Positions 8,534-17,531 are shown, counted from the stretch's first letter. The stretch: 58,161 nucleotides of DNA from Gemmatimonadota bacterium (GCA_003248075.1 QJYK01000336.1:1-58161), one strand, 5' to 3'. Numbers and translations: made by a program. The notes: generated by a model from the letters alone, not told the origin.

Positions 8534-9351
8534 GGAGCCCGTGGCTCACCGGGGCGCTCGTCACCGTGATCGGCACGGCGGGAGGCGCGCTGGTGTCTCG
8601 ACACGCTTCGGCGATCCGAGGCGGACCCTCGAACGTGGGACCCGTCGAGGCGCCGGCGCGCCAGGACCTGGACGACGTCAACGCACCGTACGACGGCCGC
8701 TATCACTTCGTCAGGGTGCGCTACGATCCCCGGGGACGCGGTCGAGGAGGCTTCGGTCGGGGTCGCGGGGGGGGGCCACCCTGGTTCCACGACTACCCTC
8801 GTGCCGAGCGGCACTTCGCGAAGATCCTCGACGAGACGACGTTCGTGCACCCGCTGGTCGACGGGTCCAACATCCTCACGTTCGACGACCCCCGGATCTT
8901 CCAGTTCCCCATCGCCTACATCGTGGAGGTCGGATCGTGGGAGCCGACCGAGTCCGAGGTCGAGGGACTGGCCAACTATCTGAACAAGGGTGGCTTCCTC
9001 ATCGTCGACGACTTCCGGGGCCCGTGGGACCTCGCCAACTTCGAGACCCAGTTCAACCGGGTGCTGCCCGGCGCCGTGCTCGTCGAGCTCGACGAGACCC
9101 ACGAGATCTTCGACTCGTTCTTCCGCATCGACCCCGAGAAGGTCGTTCCGCCCTACGGAGCGCAGTATCCCATCTTCTACGGGATCTTCGAGGACAACGA
9201 TCCGGAGAAGCGCCTCGTCGCGATCGTCAACTACGACAATGACATCGCCGAGTACTGGGAGTTCAGCGACTACGGCTATTACCCCATCGACCTGTCCAAC
9301 GAGGCCTACAAGCTCGGTGTCAACTACATCGTCTACGCGATGACGCACTGA
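8530..9351 (+). CDS. DUF4159 protein, second copy in the operon
   Basis: 273 residues beginning at an ATG that overlaps the previous stop. An N-terminal signal or anchor ('WLTGALVTVIGTAGGALV') is followed by a low-complexity linker rich in Gly and Arg ('GRGRGGFGRGRGGG'), encoded by a G-run at 8768-8776. The DUF4159 domain runs from about residue 95 to the end: 'FQFPIAYIVEVGSWEPTE', 'YLNKGGFLIVDDFRGPW', 'VAIVNYDNDIAEYWEF' and 'YKLGVNYIVYAMTH'. It shares motif order and ending with the copy at 1704-2585 but lacks the lipobox, so the two may sit in different places. It is followed after 31 bases by the MoxR gene. Confidence 0.87.
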   Translation: MRSPWLTGALVTVIGTAGGALVSRHASAIRGGPSNVGPVEAPARQDLDDVNAPYDGRYHFVRVRYDPRGRGRGGFGRGRGGGPPWFHDYPRAERHFAKILDETTFVHPLVDGSNILTFDDPRIFQFPIAYIVEVGSWEPTESEVEGLANYLNKGGFLIVDDFRGPWDLANFETQFNRVLPGAVLVELDETHEIFDSFFRIDPEKVVPPYGAQYPIFYGIFEDNDPEKRLVAIVNYDNDIAEYWEFSDYGYYPIDLSNEAYKLGVNYIVYAMTH

Positions 9352-9382
9352 CCGGACCTGCGCAACAACAACGGAGACCATC

Positions 9383-10351
9383 TTGGCGGACGACGTGATC
9401 GGAACGGTTCGGCTCGAGAGCGCGGACGACATCGCGCTCGCGGACCGCATGAAGGGCGGGCGCGAGCAGATCATCCGCGAGCTGCGCAAGTTGATCGTAG
9501 GTCAGGAGGACGTCATCGAGCAGGTGTTGCTGACGCTCTTCGTCGGCGGCAACAGCCTGCTCATGGGCGTCCCCGGACTTGCGAAGACCCTGCTCATCCA
9601 CACGATCGCCCAGGTCCTCGACCTCCGCTTCTCACGCATACAGTTCACTCCGGACCTGATGCCTTCGGACATCACGGGCACGGACATCATCCAGGAGGAC
9701 CCCGACACCGGACGCCGCGAGCTCGTGTTCGCTCCGGGACCGGTCTTCAGCAACATCGTGCTGGCCGACGAGATCAACCGCTACACGCTGGACGAGCCGT
9801 TCTACGTGTTCGCGACCCAGAACCCCATCGAGTTGGAGGGCACCTATCCGTTGCCGGAGGCACAGCTCGACCGCTTCATGTTCGAGATCGTCATCGAGCA
9901 CCTCAGTCGCGACGAGGAGATGGAGGTCGTGCGCACGACCACCGGCATCCTCGAGCCTGACTTCAGCCATGCCGTGACCGGGCCCGACCTGGTCGCGTTC
10001 CAGCGGCTGGTGCGGCGGGTTCCGGTTTCCGACGTCGTCCTCCAGTATGCCGTCGACCTCGTGCGACGCAGCCGTCCGAGCCCGAATGGGGGCTCCCCGG
10101 ACTTCGTGAAGAAGTGGATCGCCTACGGAGCCTCGGTGCGCGCGGCGCAGTACCTCGTGCTCGGCGGAAAGGCGCGGGCGATCACCCACGGCCGCGACCA
10201 CGTCACCTTCGAGGACATCAAAGCCCTCGCACACCCGGTGATGCGTCACCGCGTGCTCACGAACTTCCACGCCGAGTCGGAGGGGCGCACCTCCGGTGAG
10301 CTCATCGACATGCTGCTCGCCGACGTCCGCATGCCGACGTCGGGAATGTAG
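9383..10351 (+). CDS. MoxR-family AAA+ ATPase with internal in-frame deletion
   Basis: 322 residues from a TTG at 9383, with GGAG upstream. Walker A is 'GVPGLAKT' (residues 62-69). Walker B is 'LADEINR' (127-133). Sensor 1 lies in 'FATQNPIELEGTYPLPEAQ'. MoxR proteins normally have about 24 residues between 'DEINR' and the '(Y/H)TLxEPF' segment: the 'PPKxQxALLEAMxE' helix and a beta-hairpin. Here Arg133 is joined directly to Tyr134 of 'YTLDEPFYV' with no frame change, so that helix and hairpin are missing. MoxR ATPases act as chaperones for VWA proteins such as the three encoded beside it. The C-terminal lid domain is complete. The allele may be impaired, or the gap may be a sequencing or assembly error. 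Confidence 0.9.
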   Translation: MADDVIGTVRLESADDIALADRMKGGREQIIRELRKLIVGQEDVIEQVLLTLFVGGNSLLMGVPGLAKTLLIHTIAQVLDLRFSRIQFTPDLMPSDITGTDIIQEDPDTGRRELVFAPGPVFSNIVLADEINRYTLDEPFYVFATQNPIELEGTYPLPEAQLDRFMFEIVIEHLSRDEEMEVVRTTTGILEPDFSHAVTGPDLVAFQRLVRRVPVSDVVLQYAVDLVRRSRPSPNGGSPDFVKKWIAYGASVRAAQYLVLGGKARAITHGRDHVTFEDIKALAHPVMRHRVLTNFHAESEGRTSGELIDMLLADVRMPTSGM

Positions 10352-10366
10352 GAGGCGACCCGAACG

Positions 10367-11290
10367 GTGCCCGCGCATGCGCGTGCCCGCGCCGCCGCCG
10401 GCGGAGCCAAGTTCCTCGACCCGGCCATCCTGGCGCGGATCGACAACCTCGAGATCCTCGCGCGCACGGTCGTCGACGGGTTCCTGAGCGGGCTCCACCG
10501 CTCCCCCTACCTCGGGTTCAGCCTCGACTTCGCCGAGCACCGCCCGTACATGCCGGGAGACGACATCCGGCGCATCGACTGGAGCCTGTTCGCGCGCACG
10601 GATCGCCATTACATCAAGCTCTTCGAGGCCGAGACCAACGCCAACTTCGCGGTGCTCCTCGACGTGTCGCGCTCGATGAGCTATTCGAGCCAAACGGTCT
10701 CCAAGCTGGACTACGCCCGGTACCTGGCGGCTGCGCTCCTGTTCTTCTCCAACCGTCAACGGGACCGCGTGGGCCTGGTCACGTTCGACCACGAGATCGT
10801 CGAGTACGTGCCGCCCTCGATGAAGCACATGGACACGGTGCTCCACGTGCTCGATCGGGCGACCGCGGGACGCGCCGGCTCTTTCGGCGAACCGCTCATG
10901 AACATCGTGGAGCGATTCGTTCGCAAAGGGATCCTCGTGCTCATCTCGGACTTCTACGAGGAGCCGGACCGGATCATGAGCTCGGTGCTCCCGCTGCGCG
11001 CCCGGGGGCACGACCTCATCGTCTTCCACGTGTTGGACCCCGCCGAGCTCGGCTTCCCGTTCCAGGACCCGTCGGGCTTCGAGGACATGGAGACGGGGCA
11101 GCAGATCCCGGTGATCCCCGAGCGGCTGCGCGCGGACTACACCCGACTGGTGGGTGAGCACGTACGCACGTTGGAAGACCGCTTCACCGCGAACCGCGTC
11201 GACTACCGTCTCCTGAACACCTCCGAGCCGCTCGACCTCGCCCTGTTCGCCTACCTGGCCGCCCGGGAGCGGCTGAGCAGGGTTCGATGA
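10367..11290 (+). CDS. DUF58 family protein (VWA-like), partner of MoxR
   Basis: 307 residues from a GTG 15 bases after the MoxR stop. The DUF58 signature is clear: 'YLGFSLDFAEHRPYMPGDD', 'RRIDWSLFARTDRHYIKLF' and then 'AVLLDVSRSMSY', a MIDAS-like DxSxS of a VWA domain. 'KGILVLISDFYEEPDRI' is the later VWA strand. There is no signal peptide or transmembrane helix, so it is cytoplasmic, where it can meet the ATPase. DUF58 directly downstream of MoxR is one of the most conserved bacterial gene pairs. The last codons overlap the next start by ATGA. Confidence 0.93.
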   Translation: MPAHARARAAAGGAKFLDPAILARIDNLEILARTVVDGFLSGLHRSPYLGFSLDFAEHRPYMPGDDIRRIDWSLFARTDRHYIKLFEAETNANFAVLLDVSRSMSYSSQTVSKLDYARYLAAALLFFSNRQRDRVGLVTFDHEIVEYVPPSMKHMDTVLHVLDRATAGRAGSFGEPLMNIVERFVRKGILVLISDFYEEPDRIMSSVLPLRARGHDLIVFHVLDPAELGFPFQDPSGFEDMETGQQIPVIPERLRADYTRLVGEHVRTLEDRFTANRVDYRLLNTSEPLDLALFAYLAARERLSRVR

Positions 11291-13410
11291 GCCTGACCTT
11301 CCTCGTCCCGCTCTTCCTGCTCGGCATCGCCGGCATCGCCGTACCCATCATCGTCCACCTGACCCGTCGCCAGCGCCGTCAGGTGGTCGCGTTCCCCTCG
11401 TTGATGTTCCTGGAGAAGATCCCGTTCCAGGAGCAGCGCCGGCGCCGGATCCAGAATTGGCTCCTGTTGTTGATGCGCGCGGCGGCCCTCGCGCTCCTGG
11501 CCGTGGCGTTCGCCCGTCCCTTCATGGAGGACGCGGAGCTGGCGGCGAGTGGAAGCTCGGGGCCCCGCGAGGTCGTGGTGCTCCTCGACCACTCCTATAG
11601 CATGGACGCGGGCGATCTGTGGGATCAGGCCGTGACCGCGGCGCGCCGTGTATTCGCGGAGCTCGGACCGCTCGACAGGGCCAGCCTCGTGCTGTTCGGG
11701 CAGGGCGCGGAGGTGGCTGAGCGCTCCACCTCGGACCGGAATCGCCTCGAGACCGCGCTATCCGCAGCGCGCGTGGGCTCGGGGACGACACGCTACGGGC
11801 CGGCGATGAAGGTGGCGCAGACGATCCTGGAGGAGTCCACGCTGCATGCGGGCCAGGTCTACCTGATCAGCGACTTCCAGAGGATCGGGTGGACCGGCGA
11901 CGAAGGGGTCCGTCTGCCGCCGGGGTCGGTCGTCACGCCCGTGCCCGTGCAGGCCGCCGTCCCCGAGAACGTGCAGGTCGGTGACGTGAGGCTCCTCCGT
12001 CAGGCGGTCGGTGGCCGCGAGCGCGTGACCGCGACCGTGCGCGTCGTCCGCCGCGGCGGCTCGGAGACGGTCGAGCTTCCCGTCGTGCTCGAGCTCGACG
12101 GACAGGAGATCCAGCGGCGCTCGGTCCGACTGCAGCCCGACGGCGCCGAGGTCGTGCCTTTCGCGCCCTTCACGCTCTCCCTGGCGCACACGCGCGGCAC
12201 CGTGCGCGTGCCGCCCGACGACATCGAGGCCGACGACGCTCGGCACTTCGTCATATCTCCGGGCAACGCCGTGTCGGTGGTGGTCGCCGAGGGGGCGCGC
12301 GCCGGGCGCGACGCGAGCCTGTACCTCCAGCGCGCGCTGGAAACGTCAGCCGAAGGACGCTTTCGGGTGCGGGTCCGGCGAGGTGACGGGGTACGGGCGG
12401 CCGACCTGGACGGAACCGACGTCCTGGTGCTGAACGACGCGCGGGTCGACGGCGCATCCGCTGCGCTGCTCCGCGACTTCGTGGCCGGGGGGGGCGGGCT
12501 CCTCGTGGTGCTGGGAGAGGCGGCGTCCTGGCCCACGTCCGCAGCCGACCTGCTCCCCGGCGCCACCGGCGCGGTCGAGGACCGGGTCGAGGGCCGGGGC
12601 GGCCGCCTGGGCTACCTCGACTATCAGCACCCGGTGTTCGAGGTGTTCGCAGGACCGCGCAGCGGAGACTTCAGCGGCGCGCGCTTCTACCGGGCGCGCG
12701 GGCTGGCCCTCGGCGACTCGGCCTCCGTGATCGCCCGGTTCGACGACGGCACGGTCGCACTCGCCGAGCTGCAACGCGACCGGGGGCGCGTGATGGTGTG
12801 GACCTCGACGCTCGATGCGTTCTGGAACGACCTCGCCCTGCAGCCCGTCTTCCTTCCGTTCGTGCATCGCCTGGCCGAGCACCTGAGCGGTCGGGCCGAG
12901 GCCCTGCCCTGGCTCGAGGTGGGACAGGTCGTCGACCTGTCCGATCCGGGCGCCCTGCAGGCCGCGGGGCTGGCCTCGACGGAGGCCGCGGGTTTGTCCG
13001 ACGCGGGCGAGGAGGTGGTGCTGGGCCCCACCGGCAACCCGGCGGTGCTCCGGTCGACCGAGGGCTCTCGTTTCCTGACACTCGACGACCGAGGCTTCTA
13101 CGTGGTCCGGCCGCCAGGGACCGAGCCGGAGCGCCCGTTCACGGTGGCGGTCAACGTGGACCTCGCAGAGTCGTCGTTGGCTCGGCTCGACCCGGAGGAG
13201 CTGGTCGCGCAGGTCGCCGGACCACCCGCGGATCCGGAAGCCGGTCCTTCGTTCGAGGCGGTGGAGCTCAGGCGAGAGGATCTGGAGCGTCGGCAGTCCC
13301 TCTGGCGCTACCTGCTCGTCGCGGCCCTCGCGCTCCTCGTGCTGGAGACCGTACTCTCCAATTGGGTGTCACGACGCGCGCCGGGGACCCCCGGCGTGGC
13401 CACAGGTTAA
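11287..13410 (+). CDS. BatA-like membrane protein with VWA domain
   Basis: 707 residues. The N-terminus is the BatA/aerotolerance-type double-span leader: 'LTFLVPLFLLGIAGIAVPIIVHLTRRQ', then 'VAFPSLMFLEKIPFQEQ' and 'NWLLLLMRAAALALLAVAFARPF'. A VWA domain (residues ~95-230) follows with MIDAS 'LLDHSYSMDAGD' and 'GQVYLISDFQR'. A periplasmic region of ~400 residues contains an amidotransferase-like segment ('DFVAGGGGLLVVLGEA') and ends in a C-terminal transmembrane helix ('RYLLVAALALLVLETVLSNW'). It is overlapped by the DUF58 gene and probably docks the MoxR complex at the membrane. Confidence 0.92.
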   Translation: MSLTFLVPLFLLGIAGIAVPIIVHLTRRQRRQVVAFPSLMFLEKIPFQEQRRRRIQNWLLLLMRAAALALLAVAFARPFMEDAELAASGSSGPREVVVLLDHSYSMDAGDLWDQAVTAARRVFAELGPLDRASLVLFGQGAEVAERSTSDRNRLETALSAARVGSGTTRYGPAMKVAQTILEESTLHAGQVYLISDFQRIGWTGDEGVRLPPGSVVTPVPVQAAVPENVQVGDVRLLRQAVGGRERVTATVRVVRRGGSETVELPVVLELDGQEIQRRSVRLQPDGAEVVPFAPFTLSLAHTRGTVRVPPDDIEADDARHFVISPGNAVSVVVAEGARAGRDASLYLQRALETSAEGRFRVRVRRGDGVRAADLDGTDVLVLNDARVDGASAALLRDFVAGGGGLLVVLGEAASWPTSAADLLPGATGAVEDRVEGRGGRLGYLDYQHPVFEVFAGPRSGDFSGARFYRARGLALGDSASVIARFDDGTVALAELQRDRGRVMVWTSTLDAFWNDLALQPVFLPFVHRLAEHLSGRAEALPWLEVGQVVDLSDPGALQAAGLASTEAAGLSDAGEEVVLGPTGNPAVLRSTEGSRFLTLDDRGFYVVRPPGTEPERPFTVAVNVDLAESSLARLDPEELVAQVAGPPADPEAGPSFEAVELRREDLERRQSLWRYLLVAALALLVLETVLSNWVSRRAPGTPGVATG

Positions 13411-13426
13411 GAAGAGGGATCGGCCG

Positions 13427-13455
13427 CGGGACCCATCCCGGAACCTCGGGTCCCG
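13427..13455. other. Inverted repeat between BatA-like and DUF4175 genes
   Basis: CGGGACCC (13427-13434) and GGGTCCCG (13448-13455) form a perfect 8-base stem with a 13-base loop in the only sizeable gap inside the operon (13411-13495). No T-run follows, so it is not a classical terminator. It could stabilise RNA or attenuate transcription into the large DUF4175 gene. This is inference from base pairing only. Confidence 0.35.
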
Positions 13456-13495
13456 GGTGGCGAGGCGGGGCCCTCTCCGAAGATGGGAGTCGACG

Positions 13496-16400
13496 ATGGC
13501 GCGATCGGACGGACACCGGCGAATCCTCGAGCTCATCGCGAGCGTGCGCCGCAGGTGGCGGGTCCGCGTCCTCTTGCGGGGCCTCGCGTTGGCCGGCGCC
13601 CTGAGCGCCGGGGTGCTCTTCGTGTCCTCGCTGGCCCTGGAGCCGCTGCGCTTCGACGCCACCGCCATCGTGTGGCTGCGTGTGCTGACCTGGGGCACGT
13701 CGGTCGTATCGATCCTCGTGTTCGTCGTTCGTCCGATGCTCCGCGGCGTGACGAACCAGCAGGTCGCCCTCTACCTGGAGGAGCACGAGCCCACGCTGGA
13801 CCATGTGGTGGTGTCGGCGCTGGAGCGTGGCGACGGTGCGGATCCGGGTCTGCCACGTCGCCTGGTTGAGACGGCGCTGGAACGGGCTCGAGAGATCCAA
13901 TACGGGAAGCGCGTCGAGCAGCGGGGCCTCTACGGCTTCGGCGGCGCCCTCACGGCGCTGGCCGTGGTGGCGGTGGCCATCGCGCTGTTGGGGCCCGCGC
14001 ATCTGCGCTACGGGCTGTCGGCGCTTCTCCTCCCGGCGCGGGACGCCGCGACCGTGAACCCCTATGCCATCTCGGTCGCACCGGGAGACGTGACGATCGC
14101 GCGGGGCACCGACCAGATGGTGACGGCATCGCTCAGCGGTTTCGAGGCCGCGGACGCCTCGGTCTTCACCCGTGTCGGCCCGGATGCCGCGTTCCAGCGG
14201 CTGAGCATGCTGCCTTCCGACGACGGCGCGTTCGAGGCCCTTCTCCTCGGAGTCGCCGAGCGCACGGAGTACTTCGTCGAGAGCACCGGAATCCGCTCGC
14301 CCACGTTCACGATCGACGTGGCCGACCTGCCCTACGTGGACCGCATCGACCTGACCTATCGCTTCCCGGCCTACACGGGTCTGGCGCCACGCATGGTGGA
14401 GAACGGCGGTGACGTGATCGCGCTCCCGGGCACGGTGGTGGAGGTGCGCATCACGCCCACGATTCCGGCGCCGGGCGGGCGCCTCCTCGTGGACGGGGCA
14501 CCGGGCGAGGCGCTGGATGTCGAGGACGGTGGTACCCTGGTCGGGAGCTTCACGGTGGCCCGCGAGGGCTTCTACTCCGTGGAGCTGTCCCGCGACAGCG
14601 GCCCCATGGTGCCCGCGTCGCCGGAGTACACGATCGACGTCCTCACAGACCAGCCTCCTTCCGTGCGCGTGACCAAGCCGGGTCGGGACGCACCGGCGTC
14701 GCCCATCGAGGAGGTCTACCTCGAGGTGCGCGCGGACGACGACTTCGGAATCGGCGACGTTCGCCTCGTCTACTCGGTGAACGGCGGTCCGGAGGACACC
14801 GTGTCGATCTTCCAGGGGAGCGGGGCGCCGCTTCCCGAGGTCTCGGCAGGACATACCCTCTTCCTCGAGGAATGGCAGCTCGAGCCCGGAGACCTGGTCT
14901 CGTACTACGCGCTGGTCCGTGACAACCGGCGGCGTGGTGGCTCGGACGCGGTCTCCAGCGACATCTACTTCCTGAACATCCGCCCCTTCGACCGGGCGTA
15001 CCGACAGGGCGAGAGTCAGGGCGGCGCGCCGCAAGGCGGACAGGGACAGCAGCCCGAATCCGCGCTGTCCGAGCTGCAGCGCCAGGTGGTCGCGGCGACC
15101 TTCAATCTGATTCGTCAGCGCGACACGTACGTGGGTAGCGAGTTCAGCGAGAACGTGGTGAGCGTGGCCCTGACCCAGGGCCGCCTCAAGGATCAGGTCT
15201 CCACGCTCGTCGAGCGCATGCAGAACCGGGGGCTGACCGAAACGGATCCTGGGTTCCGCGACGTTTCCGCGATCCTGCCCAAGGCCGCCGAGGCCATGGA
15301 CAGGGCGAAGGAGCAGCTCGACGGCGAGAACCTCCGGGAAGCCCTTCCCCACGAGCAGACCGCGCTCCGGTTCCTGCAGCAGGCCGAGGAGACCTACGAG
15401 CGATACGTCACGGAGCAGCAGCAGGGCGGAGGCGGAGGGGGAGGCGGCCAGTCCGCGGCCGCGGACGACCTTGCCGACCTTTTCGAGCTCGAGCTCGACA
15501 AGCTGAAGAACCAGTACGAGACCGTGCGCCGCGGACAACAGCAGAGCGCGGACGACCAGGTCGACGAAGTGCTCGAGAAGCTGAAGGAGCTGTCGCGCAG
15601 GCAGGAGCAGGCAGCCGAACGTCAGAGACGTCGCGCGCAGCAGGGAGCCCAGGGACAGCAGGGAGGCGGCGGAGACGCACAGCGCGACCTGGCCGACGAG
15701 GCGGAGGAAGCGGCTCGACAGCTGCAGCGCCTGGCCAGGGAGAGCGGGCAGCAGGACCTGGAGGAGGCCGCGCGCCGCCTTCAGCAGGCGGCCGACGCGA
15801 TGCGCCGCTCGGCCGCGCAGTCCGGGAACGCGGGCGCTTCGGAGGCGTCCTCGGCCCTCGATCAGCTGGACGAGGCACAGCGACGGCTACGCGACAACCG
15901 CGAGAACCGCGCCCGTCGTGACGCAGAGAACGCGATCCGACAGGTGGATGAGCTCGCCCGTCAGCAGCGCGACGTACAGAACGACGTGCGGGACATGCCC
16001 CGGTCCGGGCAGGAGCGCGCTCGTGAGATCGAGCGGCTGCGCGAGCGCAAGAACCAGATGACGGACGCGGTCCAGGAGCTGGAGCGCGAGCTGGACCGGG
16101 CGTCGCAGGTGGCACGCGGCGAGCAACCGCAGGCCGCGCGCGCCTTCGGTGAGGCGGCGGAGCAGATCCGCGAATCGAAGCTCAAGGAGAAGCTGCAGTT
16201 CTCCCGGGGTACGATCGAGCAGTGGGAGCCCGAGCAGGCGAACACCCTCGAGATGAACATCGAGGCGGACCTGCAAGCGCTGAGGGACCGGCTCGAGGCG
16301 GCGGCCGACGCCGCCGGAGAGCGGCAAACGGATCCACTGCGCGAGGCCCTCGATCAGACGCGCGATCTGGTCCGCGGCATGGAAGCCATGGACCGCCGAC

Positions 16401-17026
16401 TTCGCGAGCAGTCCGACCCGGCAGCCCGGGGCCAGGATCCGAGCGCCCAGGGCGGCCAGCCGCAGGAGGGCGAGCAGGGGCGGGCGGGCCAAACGGAAGG
16501 TCAGTCGGGCGAGAACCGCGGAGGCCAACCCGGCCAGCAGGGACAGCAGGGACAGCAGGGAGGCCGCCCGGACGGCTCGCCGGGCGGGGTGACCTCACCT
16601 CGCGACGCCGGCTCGCCGTTCGCGGGCGGCGCCACGCGCGGGAACCCGCGACGGCTCTCCGAGGAGGAGATCCGGCAGCTGCGCCGCGAGTTCCGCGAGC
16701 GCGAGGGCGCGGTGCGCGACCTGCGCGACCGCCTGACCGCGGCCGGCCAGGAGGTCGGCGACCTCACCGCCGTCCTGGACGCGATGCGGCGGCTGCAGCA
16801 GAGTCCGATCTACGACGATCCGAGCCAGGTGGCGCTGCTTCAGGAAGACATCCTCCAGTCGCTCAAGCGCCTCGAGTTCGGACTCAGGAGAGAGGTCGAG
16901 GGCCCGACCGAGCGGCGCGCCGCGTTGGCGGGCTCCGACGACGTGCCTGACGAGTACCGCAAGCTGGTCGAGGAGTACTACCGCAGGCTGGCTGGATCGG
17001 CGGGAAGGAACCCCGGAGGGCGCTAA
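13496..17026 (+). CDS. Giant DUF4175-family membrane coiled-coil protein
   Basis: 1176 residues from the ATG at 13496, with GGGAG just upstream. The N-terminus has three hydrophobic spans ('LLRGLALAGALSAGVLFVSS', 'WLRVLTWGTSVVSILVFVV', 'ALTALAVVAVAIALLGPA'). It is followed by beta-rich periplasmic repeats with 'YVDRIDLTYRFPAYTGL', typical of DUF4175. The C-terminal half (~residues 510-1170) is Gln/Glu/Arg-rich coiled coil broken by glycine- and glutamine-rich stretches ('QQQGGGGGGGG' and several 'GQQGQQG' runs). It closes the operon and may be a rod or scaffold spanning the periplasm. No enzyme motif is visible. It ends 10 bases before the convergent ferritin gene. Confidence 0.85.
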   Translation: MARSDGHRRILELIASVRRRWRVRVLLRGLALAGALSAGVLFVSSLALEPLRFDATAIVWLRVLTWGTSVVSILVFVVRPMLRGVTNQQVALYLEEHEPTLDHVVVSALERGDGADPGLPRRLVETALERAREIQYGKRVEQRGLYGFGGALTALAVVAVAIALLGPAHLRYGLSALLLPARDAATVNPYAISVAPGDVTIARGTDQMVTASLSGFEAADASVFTRVGPDAAFQRLSMLPSDDGAFEALLLGVAERTEYFVESTGIRSPTFTIDVADLPYVDRIDLTYRFPAYTGLAPRMVENGGDVIALPGTVVEVRITPTIPAPGGRLLVDGAPGEALDVEDGGTLVGSFTVAREGFYSVELSRDSGPMVPASPEYTIDVLTDQPPSVRVTKPGRDAPASPIEEVYLEVRADDDFGIGDVRLVYSVNGGPEDTVSIFQGSGAPLPEVSAGHTLFLEEWQLEPGDLVSYYALVRDNRRRGGSDAVSSDIYFLNIRPFDRAYRQGESQGGAPQGGQGQQPESALSELQRQVVAATFNLIRQRDTYVGSEFSENVVSVALTQGRLKDQVSTLVERMQNRGLTETDPGFRDVSAILPKAAEAMDRAKEQLDGENLREALPHEQTALRFLQQAEETYERYVTEQQQGGGGGGGGQSAAADDLADLFELELDKLKNQYETVRRGQQQSADDQVDEVLEKLKELSRRQEQAAERQRRRAQQGAQGQQGGGGDAQRDLADEAEEAARQLQRLARESGQQDLEEAARRLQQAADAMRRSAAQSGNAGASEASSALDQLDEAQRRLRDNRENRARRDAENAIRQVDELARQQRDVQNDVRDMPRSGQERAREIERLRERKNQMTDAVQELERELDRASQVARGEQPQAARAFGEAAEQIRESKLKEKLQFSRGTIEQWEPEQANTLEMNIEADLQALRDRLEAAADAAGERQTDPLREALDQTRDLVRGMEAMDRRLREQSDPAARGQDPSAQGGQPQEGEQGRAGQTEGQSGENRGGQPGQQGQQGQQGGRPDGSPGGVTSPRDAGSPFAGGATRGNPRRLSEEEIRQLRREFREREGAVRDLRDRLTAAGQEVGDLTAVLDAMRRLQQSPIYDDPSQVALLQEDILQSLKRLEFGLRREVEGPTERRAALAGSDDVPDEYRKLVEEYYRRLAGSAGRNPGGR

Positions 17027-17036
17027 CCGACGCCGA

Positions 17037-17531
17037 TCAACCCTCGCCCGCGCGCTGCCCGAAGACGCGATCCAGCATGAGCAGCGCGGACGTGTTCGTG
17101 CCGGCGAGCTTGAGCTGCTCGACGGCGCGGCCGGCGTTGTCTTCCTCTTCGACCTGCTCGGTCACGAACCACTGAAGCTGCATCTCGGTGGCGTAGTCCT
17201 TCGCCTCGCGAGCCCGATCGTAGAGCGCGTGGATCATCGCCGTGATCTTCTTCTCGTGCGCGAGCGCGTCCTCGAAGATCTCCAGGGGGCTGCCGAAGGA
17301 AGCCGGCGGCGCGTCCACGCCGAGGAGCCGCACCTGTCCTCCGCGCTCGAGGACGTAATCGTACAGGCGCATGGCATGCCCGAGCTCCTCGGTCGCCTGC
17401 AAGCGCATCCAGTGTCCAAACCCGTCTAGGTTCTTCTCGGAGAAGTGGGCCGACATCGCGAGATACGTGTAGGCCGAATGCAGCTCGGCGCGGATCTGCT
17501 CGTTGAGGGAGTCTAGGATCTTCGCGTCCAA
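17037..17531 (-). CDS. ftnA: Bacterial non-heme ferritin
   Basis: 164 residues, the usual length for FtnA. The start is TTG at 17531, with GGAGG seven bases upstream. Ferroxidase ligands can be matched to the family: Glu16 in 'EQIRAELHSAYTYL', the Glu-Glu-x-x-His set in 'ATEELGHAMRLYDY', and the 'EQVEEEDNAG' segment on the fourth helix. It stores iron as a ferric mineral in a 24-subunit cytoplasmic shell. It lies downstream of the Trk genes on the same strand, but the 72-base gap suggests its own promoter; no convincing promoter could be picked. Confidence 0.93.
   Translation of the reverse strand: MDAKILDSLNEQIRAELHSAYTYLAMSAHFSEKNLDGFGHWMRLQATEELGHAMRLYDYVLERGGQVRLLGVDAPPASFGSPLEIFEDALAHEKKITAMIHALYDRAREAKDYATEMQLQWFVTEQVEEEDNAGRAVEQLKLAGTNTSALLMLDRVFGQRAGEG

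Noticed and set aside
8766-8778. Run of nine G as a possible frameshift or slippage site in DUF4159
   Set aside because: The family-specific sequence continues in the same frame after the run, which simply encodes the Gly-rich linker.
9383-10351. Frameshift explanation for the short MoxR
   Set aside because: Both sides of the gap are in one frame and neither alternative frame around 9781 encodes the missing helix, so it is a deletion rather than a frameshift.
13427-13455. Rho-independent terminator
   Set aside because: The stem is followed by GC-rich sequence and no T-run, and the operon appears to continue.
13268-15538. 756-codon open frame on the minus strand
   Set aside because: Antisense to the BatA-like and DUF4175 genes; composition typical of a shadow and no recognisable domain.
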